A stretch of DNA of 64,000 bases, taken from positions 1 through 64,000 of the forward strand of contig CAIJRN010000034.1 in assembly GCA_903823115.1 (NCBI GenBank), in the 5' to 3' direction. Both the position numbers and the translations under genes were made by a program. Position 1 is the first letter of the stretch. Each line of letters begins with the position of its first letter. The stretch comes from an uncultured cyanobacterium. Its GTDB lineage: Bacteria; Cyanobacteriota; Cyanobacteriia; PCC-6307; Cyanobiaceae. Positions 19,003 through 29,440 of this stretch are shown piece by piece. The notes under the pieces were generated by a model. The model worked only from the letters and a program-made list of their open reading frames with translations. It made no database searches and had not been told where the DNA came from.

Positions 19003-20205
19003 TCAGGCGCTCGCCACGCCCGGCAGGCGGCCCGGTGCGAGTTGCAGTTTCGGATCGAACTGGCGCTTCACCCGTTCGATCATCAGCCGTGCGGGCGCAT
19101 CTCCCCAGGCGGGCAGGGCGCTGCTCCCCGGGGGCTGGCGCAGCACCGTCAGCCAGCCGCCCAGGCGCTGGCAGAGTTGGCGGAGTCGCTGGACACCCTC
19201 GGGTTCGAGATCGCCCGAGCCGGCGGCCAGGCTCCAGGCCAGGCCCAGGCCGCTGCCGGCCGCCAGCTCGCTGGCCAGCCCCTGCAGCTCGGGGCTGGCC
19301 AGCGCCTCGGGCACCTGATCGGGGCTGACGCCCAGGCGCAGCAGCCAGGCCGGTTCGGTCCTGGCTTCGCCATCGCCGGCGGAGCTGTCCTCGCCGCGGG
19401 CGTGGGCCAGCAGATGGTCGAGGGCTTCCGTCTCCAGCCGGCGCAGCGGCAGGGGGGTCTGGGCGGCCATGGCCGCCTGCTGCTGGTCCAGGCTTGCGGC
19501 GGAGATGCTGGCCAGGGCGATCAGCAGCAGGGGTGCCGCTTCCAGCCCGGCGGCGGCGGCCAGGGGGGCACTCCACCAGTCGAGACGTTCGGGGCTGAGG
19601 CTTGATCCCAGCAGCCACTGGCTCAGGGAGCCCAGCTCGTTCAGCGATCCCTGCACCAGCAGACCGCGGCGGATCGGCGGTAGCGGCAGGGTGCGCAGGT
19701 TCAGTTCGGTGATCAGACCGAGGGAGCCCCAGCTGCCGCAGAACAGGCGCATCAGGTCGTAGCCGGCCACGTTCTTCACCACCCGGCCGCCGGCCTTGGC
19801 GGCGGTGCCGTCGGCGCGCAGCAGCGAAAGGCCGATCAGCTGGTCGCGGATGCCCAGGTAGCGCTGGCGATAACCGCCCGCCAGGCCCCGGGCCACCAGG
19901 CCGCCCACACTGCCGGCGCCGAGTCGTCGACTGCCCCAGGGTTGGTCCACGGCCAGCCATTGGCGATGGGGTGCCAGGGCTGCCTGCACCTCCAGCAAGG
20001 GCGTACCGGCCCGCACGCTGATCGTGAAGTCCCCCGGGTTGTGCTCGACGATGCCCCGCAGGCGGGCGCAGCTCACCGGGGTGCAGTCCCGCAGGGGGGC
20101 TCCCCAGTCGAGTCGGCTGCCAAGGCCACTGGGCACCCAGGCCGTACCCTGCCGGTGCAGTTCCCGCACCAGCTCCTGCAGCTCGTTGGCATCGGGACTC
20201 ATCAC
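19003..20205 (-). CDS. glcE: Glycolate dehydrogenase subunit GlcE (FAD-binding oxidoreductase)
   Basis: Accessory FAD-domain subunit of the glycolate oxidase/dehydrogenase complex of photorespiration. 400 residues. The vanillyl-alcohol-oxidase-type FAD fold is visible: PSGLGSRLDWG, DFTISVRAGTPLLEVQAAL, then GAGSVGGLVARGLAGGYRQ, and GGRVVKNVAGYDLMRLFCGS with GSLGLITELNLRTLP. The C-terminus (MIERVKRQFDPKLQLAPGRL) matches GlcE/GlcD. glcF lies 1.6 kb away on the same strand, with a kinase gene on the other strand in between. No glcD is in the window. Starts at 20205 or the adjacent Met codon. Confidence 0.9.
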   Translation of the reverse strand: MMSPDANELQELVRELHRQGTAWVPSGLGSRLDWGAPLRDCTPVSCARLRGIVEHNPGDFTISVRAGTPLLEVQAALAPHRQWLAVDQPWGSRRLGAGSVGGLVARGLAGGYRQRYLGIRDQLIGLSLLRADGTAAKAGGRVVKNVAGYDLMRLFCGSWGSLGLITELNLRTLPLPPIRRGLLVQGSLNELGSLSQWLLGSSLSPERLDWWSAPLAAAAGLEAAPLLLIALASISAASLDQQQAAMAAQTPLPLRRLETEALDHLLAHARGEDSSAGDGEARTEPAWLLRLGVSPDQVPEALASPELQGLASELAAGSGLGLAWSLAAGSGDLEPEGVQRLRQLCQRLGGWLTVLRQPPGSSALPAWGDAPARLMIERVKRQFDPKLQLAPGRLPGVASA

Positions 20206-20219
20206 GGCACGATGGTGCC

Positions 20220-21734
20220 ATGCAACAGGTGGAGTGTGTGGGCCCGGCCGCCCCTGAACCGGCCCTGAAGATCGTCGTCATCGACGACGACCCCACCGGC
20301 TCCCAGACCGTGCACGGCTGCCCGTTGCTGCTGCGCTGGGATACTGCCAGCCTGGCGCAGGCCCTGCGGCAGCCCTCGCCGCTGCTGTTCCTGCTGGCCA
20401 ACACCCGGGCCCTGGCGCCGGATCAGGCCCGCCAGAAGCTGCGGGACCTCTGCCGGGCCCTGGCGCCGGCCCTGGCGGCGGCGCAGGCTGAGGGGGCGAT
20501 CGATCGCTGGCTGGTGGTGAGCCGCGGCGATTCCACCCTGCGGGGCCATTTCCCCCTGGAGGTGGAGGAGATCAGCGCCGCCCTGGGTCCGTTTGATGCC
20601 ACCCTGCTGGTGCCGGCCTTTCTCGAAGGGGGGCGCACCACCCTGGCGGGGGTGCATCGCCTGCAGGGCCAGCCGGTGCATGAGACCGCGTTTGCCCGCG
20701 ACGGTCTGTTCGGCTTTCGCAGCAGCTATCTGCCCGACTGGGTGGAGGAGAAGAGCGGCGGCCGCATGGCGGCAGCGGCGGTGCAGCGGCTGTCCCTGAC
20801 GGAGCTGGAGGCTCCAGGGGCCTCTCTGTGCCAGCGCCTGGCGGGCCTGGCCGGCAATGTCGTGGTGGCGGTGGACGCCACCGAACCGTGCCATCTCAGC
20901 GCCCTGGCCGCGGCCGTGCGCACCTTGCAGTTTGGCCAGGTCCCAACGCCAACAGCGGCGGCCGCCGGGCTTGCTCCCGCAGCCGCCGCCGACCACGACA
21001 CGGCCACCATCAGCGAAACCCCCGCCGACCTGGTCACCCCATCCGGCCCGCCGCGGCGCTTCCTGTTCCAGAGCGCCGCCGGCCTGATCGCCGCCCTGGC
21101 CGATCTGCCCCCCCAGCCCCGCGATGGGGCCGCCCTGGCGGCGCTGCGGCGCCGGGGCGGCGACGCTCCCTTGCCGGGACTGGTGCTGGTGGGCTCCCAT
21201 GTGCCCCTGGCGGATCGCCAGCTGGCCCGGTTGCTGGCCGAGGAGCGCTGCGGCGGCGTCGAACTGGCGGTGGCCAAGGTCCAGCGGCTGTTGGAGGGAC
21301 CTCTGCCTGATCTGTTGCTGGCCTCGTTGGAGAGTGCCTGGCTGGAGCAGCTGCGCCAGCAGCTGGCGGCGGGGCTCACGCCCGTGCTGTACACCAGCCG
21401 TGGTGAGCGCCGCTGCCGGGATGGGGCCGAGCGCAGGCGGCTGGGGCTGGTGCTGGCGGGCAGCATGGCCCGTCTGGGGGCGGCCCTGGCGCCGCAACTG
21501 GGCTATGTGATCAGCAAGGGGGGCATCACCACCCACACCCTGCTGGCCGATGGTTTCGATCTGGCGGCGGTGCAGCTCCAGGGCCAGCTGCTGCCGGGCT
21601 TGTCGCTGGTGCTGGCGGATCTGCCTCCAGAGCGGCCGGGCGATGCCCAGGCAGCCTTGCCCGTGCTCACCTTCCCCGGCAATCTCGGCGACGACGACAC
21701 TCTGCGCACGGCCTGGCGCCGGATGGAGGGCTGA
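20220..21734 (+). CDS. Four-carbon acid sugar kinase family protein (OtnK/DUF1537-like)
   Basis: 504 residues. N-terminal substrate domain: IVVIDDDPTGSQTVHG and VVSRGDSTLRGHFPLE. C-terminal nucleotide-binding domain: VLVGSHVPLADRQL, LVLAGSMARLGAAL and YVISKGGITTHTLL, the last being highly characteristic of the family. Known members phosphorylate erythronate, threonate or 3-oxo-tetronate. It lies between glcE and glcF on the opposite strand, only 14 bp from the glcE start, hinting at joint control with glycolate metabolism. The substrate here is not known. Confidence 0.88.
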   Translation: MQQVECVGPAAPEPALKIVVIDDDPTGSQTVHGCPLLLRWDTASLAQALRQPSPLLFLLANTRALAPDQARQKLRDLCRALAPALAAAQAEGAIDRWLVVSRGDSTLRGHFPLEVEEISAALGPFDATLLVPAFLEGGRTTLAGVHRLQGQPVHETAFARDGLFGFRSSYLPDWVEEKSGGRMAAAAVQRLSLTELEAPGASLCQRLAGLAGNVVVAVDATEPCHLSALAAAVRTLQFGQVPTPTAAAAGLAPAAAADHDTATISETPADLVTPSGPPRRFLFQSAAGLIAALADLPPQPRDGAALAALRRRGGDAPLPGLVLVGSHVPLADRQLARLLAEERCGGVELAVAKVQRLLEGPLPDLLLASLESAWLEQLRQQLAAGLTPVLYTSRGERRCRDGAERRRLGLVLAGSMARLGAALAPQLGYVISKGGITTHTLLADGFDLAAVQLQGQLLPGLSLVLADLPPERPGDAQAALPVLTFPGNLGDDDTLRTAWRRMEG

Positions 21735-21816
21735 ACAGCGCTGATCCTGCGGCTTATCCCAGCGCACGGTCCGTGCCGCTGAGTTGCCTGAATCCTCCAT
21801 CGCTCAGGCGGCGGGC

Positions 21817-23238
21817 TCAGCCCCCGGAGAGGCTGCGGGCCAGCAGTTGCACCGGGTGGAGCACCGGGATTGGTCGTGGCAGGGCCGCCATGGACTGGCG
21901 AATCTGCAGGCTGCAGCCAATGTTGGCGCTGACGGCGATGTCGGCGCCGGTCTCGCTCAGATCCGTCGCCTTGAGGCGTCCCAGCTCGGCGGCCTCCTGG
22001 GGCTGCACCAGGTTGTAGATGCCGGCGCTGCCGCAGCACACCCCCGCCTCGATCGCCTCAAGCAGGCGTACGTGGGGGATGCGGCGCAGCAGCTGGCGGG
22101 GCTGCTCGCGGATGCCCTGGCCGTGGAGCATGTGGCAGGCATCGTGATAGGCCAGTCGCAGGGGGCGCTCGGCGCTGGCGGGCTCACCATCGTCATGGCG
22201 CAGGGGCTGGAGGGCCTGGAGGAAGGCGTCGCTCGGCCCGATCCGTTCCAGAAACTCCTGGATGTCCGCCACCCGGGCGGCAAAACCCGCCGGGCTGGTG
22301 GCGCTCTCCCCGGGCTGGCCAGCCCCGTACCTGGCCAGCCCCGGGCTGGCCAGGATCTCGCCGTAGGCCTTGAGGGTGTGGCCGCAGCCGGAGGCCGCCA
22401 CCAGGATCGCGTCCAGGGGCTCGGGCCCCGCCGCCTTGCCTGGACCGATCACCGCCGCGAAGCGCGCCATCAGGTCCCGGGCGAGCTCCCGGCTCTGCTC
22501 CAGCTCGCCCTGGTGATGGGTCACCGCGCCGCAACAGCCCTGGGCCGGCGGGATCACCACCTCGATGCCATTGGCGCTCAGCACCTCAATGGCGGCAGCG
22601 TTCACGGCCGGATCGAACAGGCGCTGCACGCAGCCCAGCACCAGGCCCACCCGGTAGCGCCGTTCGCCCTGGGCCGGCACCACCACCGGAAAGGCGTCGC
22701 GGAAGGCTTCCGGCGCCAGGGGCGGCAGCAGTCGCTCCATCGCCTCGATCTGGGGTCCGAACAGGCGGGTGAGGCCGCTGCGGCGGGCCAGGCCCTGCAG
22801 GGGGGTGCCGGCATAGGCGCGCAGCGGCGCCAGCACGGCCCGCAACCGCCCGGGATAGGGCAGCAGGGCAAACAGGACGCGGCGGAAGGCTCGCTGGCCG
22901 GGGCTGCGCAGCTCCGGCGCGTTGAGCAGGGGCCGGGTGGCCTCGATCAGTTCGTCGTAGCGGACGCCGGAGGGGCAGGCGGTGACACAGGCAAAACAGC
23001 CCAGGCAACTGTCGAAATGGCCGGCCACCGTGGCGTCCAGCTCCAGTTCGCCGGCGGCGATCGCCTTGAGGGCGTGAATGCGGCCGCGGGGGGAGTCCAT
23101 CTCCGTGGCCAGCACCCGGTAGCTGGCGCAGGTGGGCAGGCAGAACCCGCAGTGCACACAGGGATCCAGGGCGCCCAGGGGGGGCTGTGCCGTGGTGAGT
23201 GCGGGATCGCCCGCGGGGCTCTGGGTCGCCGGACTCAT
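21817..23238 (-). CDS. glcF: Glycolate dehydrogenase iron-sulfur subunit GlcF
   Basis: Electron-transfer subunit of glycolate dehydrogenase, 473 residues. Two [4Fe-4S] motifs: CVHCGFCLPTCASY and CLGCFACVTACPSG. Two CCG (heterodisulfide-reductase-type) modules: GCVQRLF...GCCGAVTHHQG and YHDACHMLHGQG...GVCCGSAG. The frame extends upstream, but the ATG at 23238 overlaps the stop of the upstream acyltransferase as ATGA, which fixes it as a likely coupled start. Works with GlcE (19.0-20.2 kb) and a GlcD encoded elsewhere. Confidence 0.93.
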   Translation of the reverse strand: MSPATQSPAGDPALTTAQPPLGALDPCVHCGFCLPTCASYRVLATEMDSPRGRIHALKAIAAGELELDATVAGHFDSCLGCFACVTACPSGVRYDELIEATRPLLNAPELRSPGQRAFRRVLFALLPYPGRLRAVLAPLRAYAGTPLQGLARRSGLTRLFGPQIEAMERLLPPLAPEAFRDAFPVVVPAQGERRYRVGLVLGCVQRLFDPAVNAAAIEVLSANGIEVVIPPAQGCCGAVTHHQGELEQSRELARDLMARFAAVIGPGKAAGPEPLDAILVAASGCGHTLKAYGEILASPGLARYGAGQPGESATSPAGFAARVADIQEFLERIGPSDAFLQALQPLRHDDGEPASAERPLRLAYHDACHMLHGQGIREQPRQLLRRIPHVRLLEAIEAGVCCGSAGIYNLVQPQEAAELGRLKATDLSETGADIAVSANIGCSLQIRQSMAALPRPIPVLHPVQLLARSLSGG

Positions 23239-25439
23239 GGACTGCTGCGTTCCGGGCCAGTCTGCCGTGGTTGGTTGCCGGTCGGGTTCTCCGGGCCGCC
23301 AAGGATTCGCAGGATCTCGGGCTTCAGCAGGCTCACCGTGGCGGCTGTGGGGTGATCCGAGTCGAACAGCACCTGGCGCATGGCCCCCAGTCGGCAGCCC
23401 GTCGGGCAGAACAGGGGCAGTGGATCGATCAGGGTGATCGTTGGCGGCAACTGCCTGGAGAACTGCTGATTGAGCTGGCGGGCGTAGCCGATCTGGTGCT
23501 GGAGGGCGTCGCTGCAGCGGTTGTTCCAGCGCTCCGGGCGGAACCACTCCGGCAGGCAGGTGTCGCGATCCAGTAGCCGGGGGCCGGCGCCGAGCAGCAG
23601 CACCCGCACCCCCTGGGCCTGGGCCCGGGCGGCGAAAGCCCGCAGCGCTTCGCTGTAGAGGCCGAGTTTGCCTGCGGCGGTGGTGATCGGCTGACCATCG
23701 GCCCCCAGCAGATGGTCACGGGTGTCGCCGATGCCGACGCCCAGATGGGAGAGGTGGTAGGCAGAGATCAGGACGGCGTCGCCGCGCCGGCTGTTGGCCA
23801 GGATCCAGTCAGCCCAGGTGCGCTGGAAGGGTCCGCAGGCCGGCTTGCTGGTGCCGTGGGCGGTGGCTGGAAAGGGGCAGCCGTTCATGCTCAGATGGCC
23901 GATGCCATAGCCGAGGCGGTGCAGCTCCGACTCCAGGGGCATCAGGGCTGAGGCATGGCTGTCACCCGCCACGAACAGGGTCGGAAAACCTGTCCTGGCG
24001 ACAGCGTGGCAGTCCCGGGCGAGCTGGTCGATCGCGCTGCGGCCGCGTTGGTCATCGGCATCGAGATGGCAGAGCGGATTGCTGATCCGGCTGCCCGCCA
24101 CGGCTTGCCTGGCCAGTTGCTCGCGCACGGTGGCGGTGCGTTCGCCGGCGTAGAGATGGCGCCCGCCCGCCCCCAGGGCCAGCCAGGCCAGCAGGCCGCT
24201 CAAGACCCCCGTCACCGCCACGCCCCGCAGCACGGTCTGGCCGTCGCTGCGGGCCCATGGCCGCCGCCGCAAGGGCTGCTCCACGAACCGATAGGAGGCT
24301 TCGGCCAACACCAGCATCGCCAGCAGCTGCAGCGGCAGCGTCCAGGCGTGCAGACCGATGGTCCAGCGGCTGAGGCTGACCACGCTCCAGTGCCAGAGGT
24401 AGAGCGAATAGGAGATCAGGCCGAGATGGCGGATCCAGGGGGTGCGCAGCAGCCGCTGCACCGGTCCAGGCCGGGCGATGGCTGGCATCAACAGCGCCGT
24501 GGCGGCCACCGCCAGGGGGGTGCTGAGGGCGATCGACCGCTGGGGCGCCAGGGGCAGCAGCAGCAGGACGGCCAGGGACAGCCAGGCTGGCGGCGGCCAG
24601 GCCGCCAACCACCGTCGTCCGAGCTGAACAGGGGCGCTCAGGACCGCCGGCGCTGGCTCCTCAGGGGTTGCAGCCGGCCGGTTGGGGCCAGTGACAGCGG
24701 GCCGGCCGTTCCCTGGCCCCAGCGGCACCAGCAGTGCTCCCGCCGCCAGCTCCCACAGCCGCCCGGGGGTGAGCAGGTAGGCGGCGGTGGGATCGCGGCT
24801 GCCCAGCAGCAGGAACCAGCCCAGCGACAGCCCGACCACCAGCAGCAGCAGCAGGCGGAACAGCCGCGGTCGTCCTTTGCCGCCCCCCTGGCCCAGCCCC
24901 AGTCCCCAGGCCAGCAGTGGAAAGCCCAGGTAGAACTGCTCCTCCACCCCCAGGGACCAGGTCTGGGTGAAGGTGTTGAGCGCGGCATCGGTGCCGAAAT
25001 AGTCGCTGGCCTGACGGTGCAGCTCCAGGTTGGAAAGGCCGAACAGGGCCGCGGCGCCGGTTCGCAGCGAGGGCCCCGGATCGGGGATCACCAGGCAGCT
25101 GAGCAGGCCAGTCACGGCCACGCACAGCACCAGGGCGGGGGCCAGCCGTTGCACCCGCCGCCGATAGAAGCCCAGCAGGAAGGGCCGCAGCGGCTGGGCT
25201 CCGCGCCGCAGGATCGAGGCGGTGATCACATAGCCCGAGATCACGAAAAAGATGTCGACCCCGAGGAAGCCGCTGGGCAGAAAGCCGCGCTCGGTGCCCA
25301 GGTGATGGCCGATGACGAGCAACACAGCCAGGGCCCGTAACCCATCGATTTCGGGCCGATAGCTGATCACGGCGGGCGGGATCGTCGCTCCCCGGGCATC
25401 GCCTCCTCCTGGGCCACCGGTCGTGCCCGGCTGGGTCAT
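23235..25439 (-). CDS. Membrane O-acyltransferase with C-terminal SGNH domain
   Basis: 734 residues. The N-terminal acyltransferase-3 domain has about ten membrane helices; conserved parts are YRPEIDGLRALAVLLVIGHH (with the catalytic-type His) and GVDIFFVISGYVIT. The periplasmic C-terminal part is an SGNH hydrolase-like domain: GDSHASALMPL (block I Ser), SMNGCPFP, and the block V acid/His in DSDHPTAAT. This OafA/YrhL architecture acetylates O-antigen or exopolysaccharide sugars. Its stop overlaps the start of glcF (ATGA), an odd functional pairing. It could decorate the glycan built by the 29-63 kb island. Confidence 0.9.
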   Translation of the reverse strand: MTQPGTTGGPGGGDARGATIPPAVISYRPEIDGLRALAVLLVIGHHLGTERGFLPSGFLGVDIFFVISGYVITASILRRGAQPLRPFLLGFYRRRVQRLAPALVLCVAVTGLLSCLVIPDPGPSLRTGAAALFGLSNLELHRQASDYFGTDAALNTFTQTWSLGVEEQFYLGFPLLAWGLGLGQGGGKGRPRLFRLLLLLVVGLSLGWFLLLGSRDPTAAYLLTPGRLWELAAGALLVPLGPGNGRPAVTGPNRPAATPEEPAPAVLSAPVQLGRRWLAAWPPPAWLSLAVLLLLPLAPQRSIALSTPLAVAATALLMPAIARPGPVQRLLRTPWIRHLGLISYSLYLWHWSVVSLSRWTIGLHAWTLPLQLLAMLVLAEASYRFVEQPLRRRPWARSDGQTVLRGVAVTGVLSGLLAWLALGAGGRHLYAGERTATVREQLARQAVAGSRISNPLCHLDADDQRGRSAIDQLARDCHAVARTGFPTLFVAGDSHASALMPLESELHRLGYGIGHLSMNGCPFPATAHGTSKPACGPFQRTWADWILANSRRGDAVLISAYHLSHLGVGIGDTRDHLLGADGQPITTAAGKLGLYSEALRAFAARAQAQGVRVLLLGAGPRLLDRDTCLPEWFRPERWNNRCSDALQHQIGYARQLNQQFSRQLPPTITLIDPLPLFCPTGCRLGAMRQVLFDSDHPTAATVSLLKPEILRILGGPENPTGNQPRQTGPERSSP

Positions 25440-25754
25440 GGGGTGTCGGGATGGCCGGCTCGAAGAGAGACCTTACCGAGCCCTCTTCAAAGGATCCAGC
25501 GGCCGCTGGGACGGGCGAACCGGGCGGGGCGGCACCCGATCGGATGGCAGCAGGTGGTGGCAACCACCACCCTGATGACCAGACCTTGCTTCACCGCACG
25601 GGATGGCTGGCGACGGCGGTGCATCAGGGCCTGGGGCAAGGTTCAGGGGCTGAAGGAGCTGCCGCCATGGTCGGGAGCGCCGCAGCGGCAGCAGCCGTGT
25701 CACCGTTTGCCGAGCCGCCATCGAGGTTGGCGGCCGTTGGCTCAGCCCCAGCCC
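25440..25754. other. Gene-free stretch between acyltransferase and icd
   Basis: 315 bp upstream of the acyltransferase and downstream of icd, both on the minus strand. It should contain the acyltransferase promoter. Open frames here translate to low-complexity Ala/Arg/Pro sequence. No tRNA, terminator or repeat recognised. Confidence 0.45.
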
Positions 25755-27185
<1,431 letters not shown>

Positions 27186-27395
27186 GCGGGGCAAGGAACG
27201 CTGGTGGGCGAGCCTATGCCTGGAGGCGGCGGCGGAAGGTTTGTGGTGATCGGCGCCGCGGCGGGTCGCTGTGCTGGGGGGCTGAGCCTTCGGTCGCTGA
27301 CGCCTTCCGGTCAGATCGGGCGGTGGCGAGCACCCCTTGTTCGCAACTGCCGATCGGGGCGGCGAACCCGCCCGAGTGCCCCCAGGATGGGTCGC

Positions 27396-27887
27396 ATGAA
27401 CGCCGCCGATCAGGCCCGATCCCTGGAACTGGCCCAGGCCATTGCCTCGGCGGCCACGTTGTTCCGTGAGCATTTCCCCGATGCCCGGGCCAACCTCAAT
27501 CCCTGGCGCGATGACCCCCTGACCCGGGCTTTCGGTGAGCAGGAGACCCTTGATCTGTCGTTCCATTTCCCGGGCTGGAGCCCCCGCACCCAGTGCCGCT
27601 CCGTGCTGGTTCAGTTGCGCCTGGCGGTGCCTCCCGGCCGCGGAGCGTTCGCCTTGCCCCGCCGACCACCCCTGCTGGGGGTGACCTTGAGGGGGCTCAC
27701 CTACGAACGCGAGCGCTGGTCGTTGGCGACGGTCGGCGATTGGTGTGCCAGTGGCTCCCATCTGCCCACGCCGGCGGTGGAGCAGCTGATGCGCCAGTTC
27801 TGCCGCCAGCTGTTCGAATTGTTTGAGGGCTCGGCCGAGGATCGCGATGGCGGCACGCCCCCCGGACCGTCCACCCAGGCCGCCTGA
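27396..27887 (+). CDS. Conserved protein, unknown function
   Basis: 163 residues from the ATG at 27396; an in-frame ATG at 27387 is equally possible. No signal peptide or membrane segment. The most constrained-looking parts are LFREHFPDARANLNPWRDDP, LDLSFHFPGWSPRTQCRSVL and LMRQFCRQLFELFEG. Not recognised; resembles conserved cyanobacterial hypotheticals. Its stop overlaps the start of the next gene in the sequence TGATG (1-bp overlap), so the two are probably translationally coupled. Confidence 0.75.
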   Translation: MNAADQARSLELAQAIASAATLFREHFPDARANLNPWRDDPLTRAFGEQETLDLSFHFPGWSPRTQCRSVLVQLRLAVPPGRGAFALPRRPPLLGVTLRGLTYERERWSLATVGDWCASGSHLPTPAVEQLMRQFCRQLFELFEGSAEDRDGGTPPGPSTQAA

Positions 27888-28612
27888 TGTCCCCTTGCTC
27901 AGCCGATCAACCGATGACCATCGCCCGTCACCACCTTGGCCGGGGCCTCCTGGCGGTCGCCCTGCTGCTGACCGCGGCCGGATGCCAATCGAAAGGCACT
28001 ACCGGATCCAGCGCCGCTGGAGCCCGCCAACAGCTGGAGTTCGTGGCGGTTGCCGGCCAACCCGAGGGCCTGTTGTTCACCCTGCCCAGGGGGTTCCAGA
28101 TCCAGCCCGGTGAGCAGCGGCTCCAGGGGGCCTTCGTCAAGAGCTACCGACCGGCGGCAGACAGCGGCGACCATCCGCGTCAGGCTCTCGCTGCCATCGT
28201 CAGGCCCCTGGCGGCGATGCCCGCCCAGATCGCCAAGTTGCCGCCGGATCGGCTGGTGCTGGCCATGGCGATGAGCCTGCGGCAGCGGGTCTGTCCCAGC
28301 AGCTTCACGGCCAGTCCGATCGGCTCGTTGGCCGGGGTGGTTCAGCCGAGTTTTGCGGCGGTCGTGGCCTGTGGCCAGACCCCCCGGGGAGGAGCGGAAA
28401 CCACCTTGATGGTGGCTGTGCATGGCCGCAGCGATCTGTTCCAGTTGACCTGGCTGGAGCGGGGTCCGGCCAGCCAGGGGGCGCCCCGCATCGACAGCGC
28501 CCGCTGGAAGGCACGCCTGCAGGGGCTGGGTCCCCTGCGCCTCTGTGCGCCTGCCCCAGGCGGCGGGCCCGATCCGGCCTGCAGCGTGGATGTTGCCGGC
28601 AGCCGCTCCTGA
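27887..28612 (+). CDS. Putative lipoprotein, unknown function
   Basis: 241 residues. A signal peptide with lipobox is clear: hydrophobic LLAVALLLTAAGC, so Cys33 would be lipidated and the protein anchored at the membrane. The mature part has two further cysteine regions (QRVCPSSF and VVACGQTP) and a near-C-terminal LCAPAP, which might form disulfides outside the cytosol. The start overlapping the previous stop (TGATG) is preferred; the in-frame ATG at 27914 is an alternative and would still keep the signal peptide. No family recognised. Confidence 0.75.
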   Translation: MSPCSADQPMTIARHHLGRGLLAVALLLTAAGCQSKGTTGSSAAGARQQLEFVAVAGQPEGLLFTLPRGFQIQPGEQRLQGAFVKSYRPAADSGDHPRQALAAIVRPLAAMPAQIAKLPPDRLVLAMAMSLRQRVCPSSFTASPIGSLAGVVQPSFAAVVACGQTPRGGAETTLMVAVHGRSDLFQLTWLERGPASQGAPRIDSARWKARLQGLGPLRLCAPAPGGGPDPACSVDVAGSRS

Positions 28613-28724
28613 GCCCATGGCCGCCGCTGCAGCCGGGCAGCACGTAACCCTTCGCAATCTTGTCGCCATTGCTGCGAATCTCGCCTCTACGGTGGATCGT
28701 CTGCCCGTGCCATTTCGAGGAACG

Positions 28725-29438
28725 ATGCCTGTCGCCCTGGCTTCCCAACTGCGTGAGGGAACGAAGAAAGCCCACACCATGGCCGAAAACACCGGCTTTG
28801 TGAGCTGCTTTCTCAAGGGGGTGGTTGACAAGGTCAGCTATCGCACCCTGGTGGCCGATCTCTGGTTCGTCTACAGCGCCATGGAGGACGAGATCGGCCG
28901 GCTCGCCGACCATCCCGTGGTGGGGCCGATCCATTCGTCTGCCCTCAACCGGCGCGAAGTTCTGGAACAGGATCTGGCGTTCTATTTCGGTGGTGACTGG
29001 CGCAACCTGATCCGGGCCACCCCAGGCGCCCAGGCCTACGTGGCCCGGATCCATCGGTTGGCGAAGGAGTCACCGGAGCTGCTCGTGGGCCATCACTACA
29101 CCCGCTATATCGGCGATCTCTCCGGTGGCCAGATCCTCAAGAACATCGCCCAGAAGGCGATGAATCTGGGCGAGCACGATGGCCTGCGCTTCTACGAGTT
29201 CGACGGCATCGCGGATGAGAAGGCCTTCAAGGCCAACTATCGGCTGACTCTGGATTCCCTGCCGATCGATCAGACGATGGCCGATCGCATTGTTGAGGAG
29301 GCCAATCAGGCCTTCCACTGCAACATGGTGATGTTCCAGGAGCTGGAGGGCAATCTGATCGCCGCGATCGGCAAGGTGCTCTTCGGCTTCCTCACCCGCC
29401 GCCAGCGCTCTGGCAGCACCGAGGCCGTCGCCGCCTGA
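28725..29438 (+). CDS. ho1: Heme oxygenase (biliverdin-producing)
   Basis: Opens heme to biliverdin IX-alpha, the first step to phycobilin pigments and phytochrome chromophores; uses reduced ferredoxin. 237 residues. The proximal heme ligand is His17 in EGTKKAHTMAE; the distal helix shows HHYTRYIGDLSGGQILKN, the diagnostic GDLSGGQ motif. The start at 28725 follows GAGGAACG, a good ribosome-binding site. The next gene, a glycosyltransferase, begins 2 bp after the stop and so may be read from the same transcript. Confidence 0.97.
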   Translation: MPVALASQLREGTKKAHTMAENTGFVSCFLKGVVDKVSYRTLVADLWFVYSAMEDEIGRLADHPVVGPIHSSALNRREVLEQDLAFYFGGDWRNLIRATPGAQAYVARIHRLAKESPELLVGHHYTRYIGDLSGGQILKNIAQKAMNLGEHDGLRFYEFDGIADEKAFKANYRLTLDSLPIDQTMADRIVEEANQAFHCNMVMFQELEGNLIAAIGKVLFGFLTRRQRSGSTEAVAA

Positions 29439-29440
29439 GC

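Noticed and set aside
20202-21800. 532-codon minus-strand frame opposite the acid sugar kinase
   Set aside because: Low-complexity Gln/Arg/Gly-rich translation; the plus-strand gene has strong family motifs.
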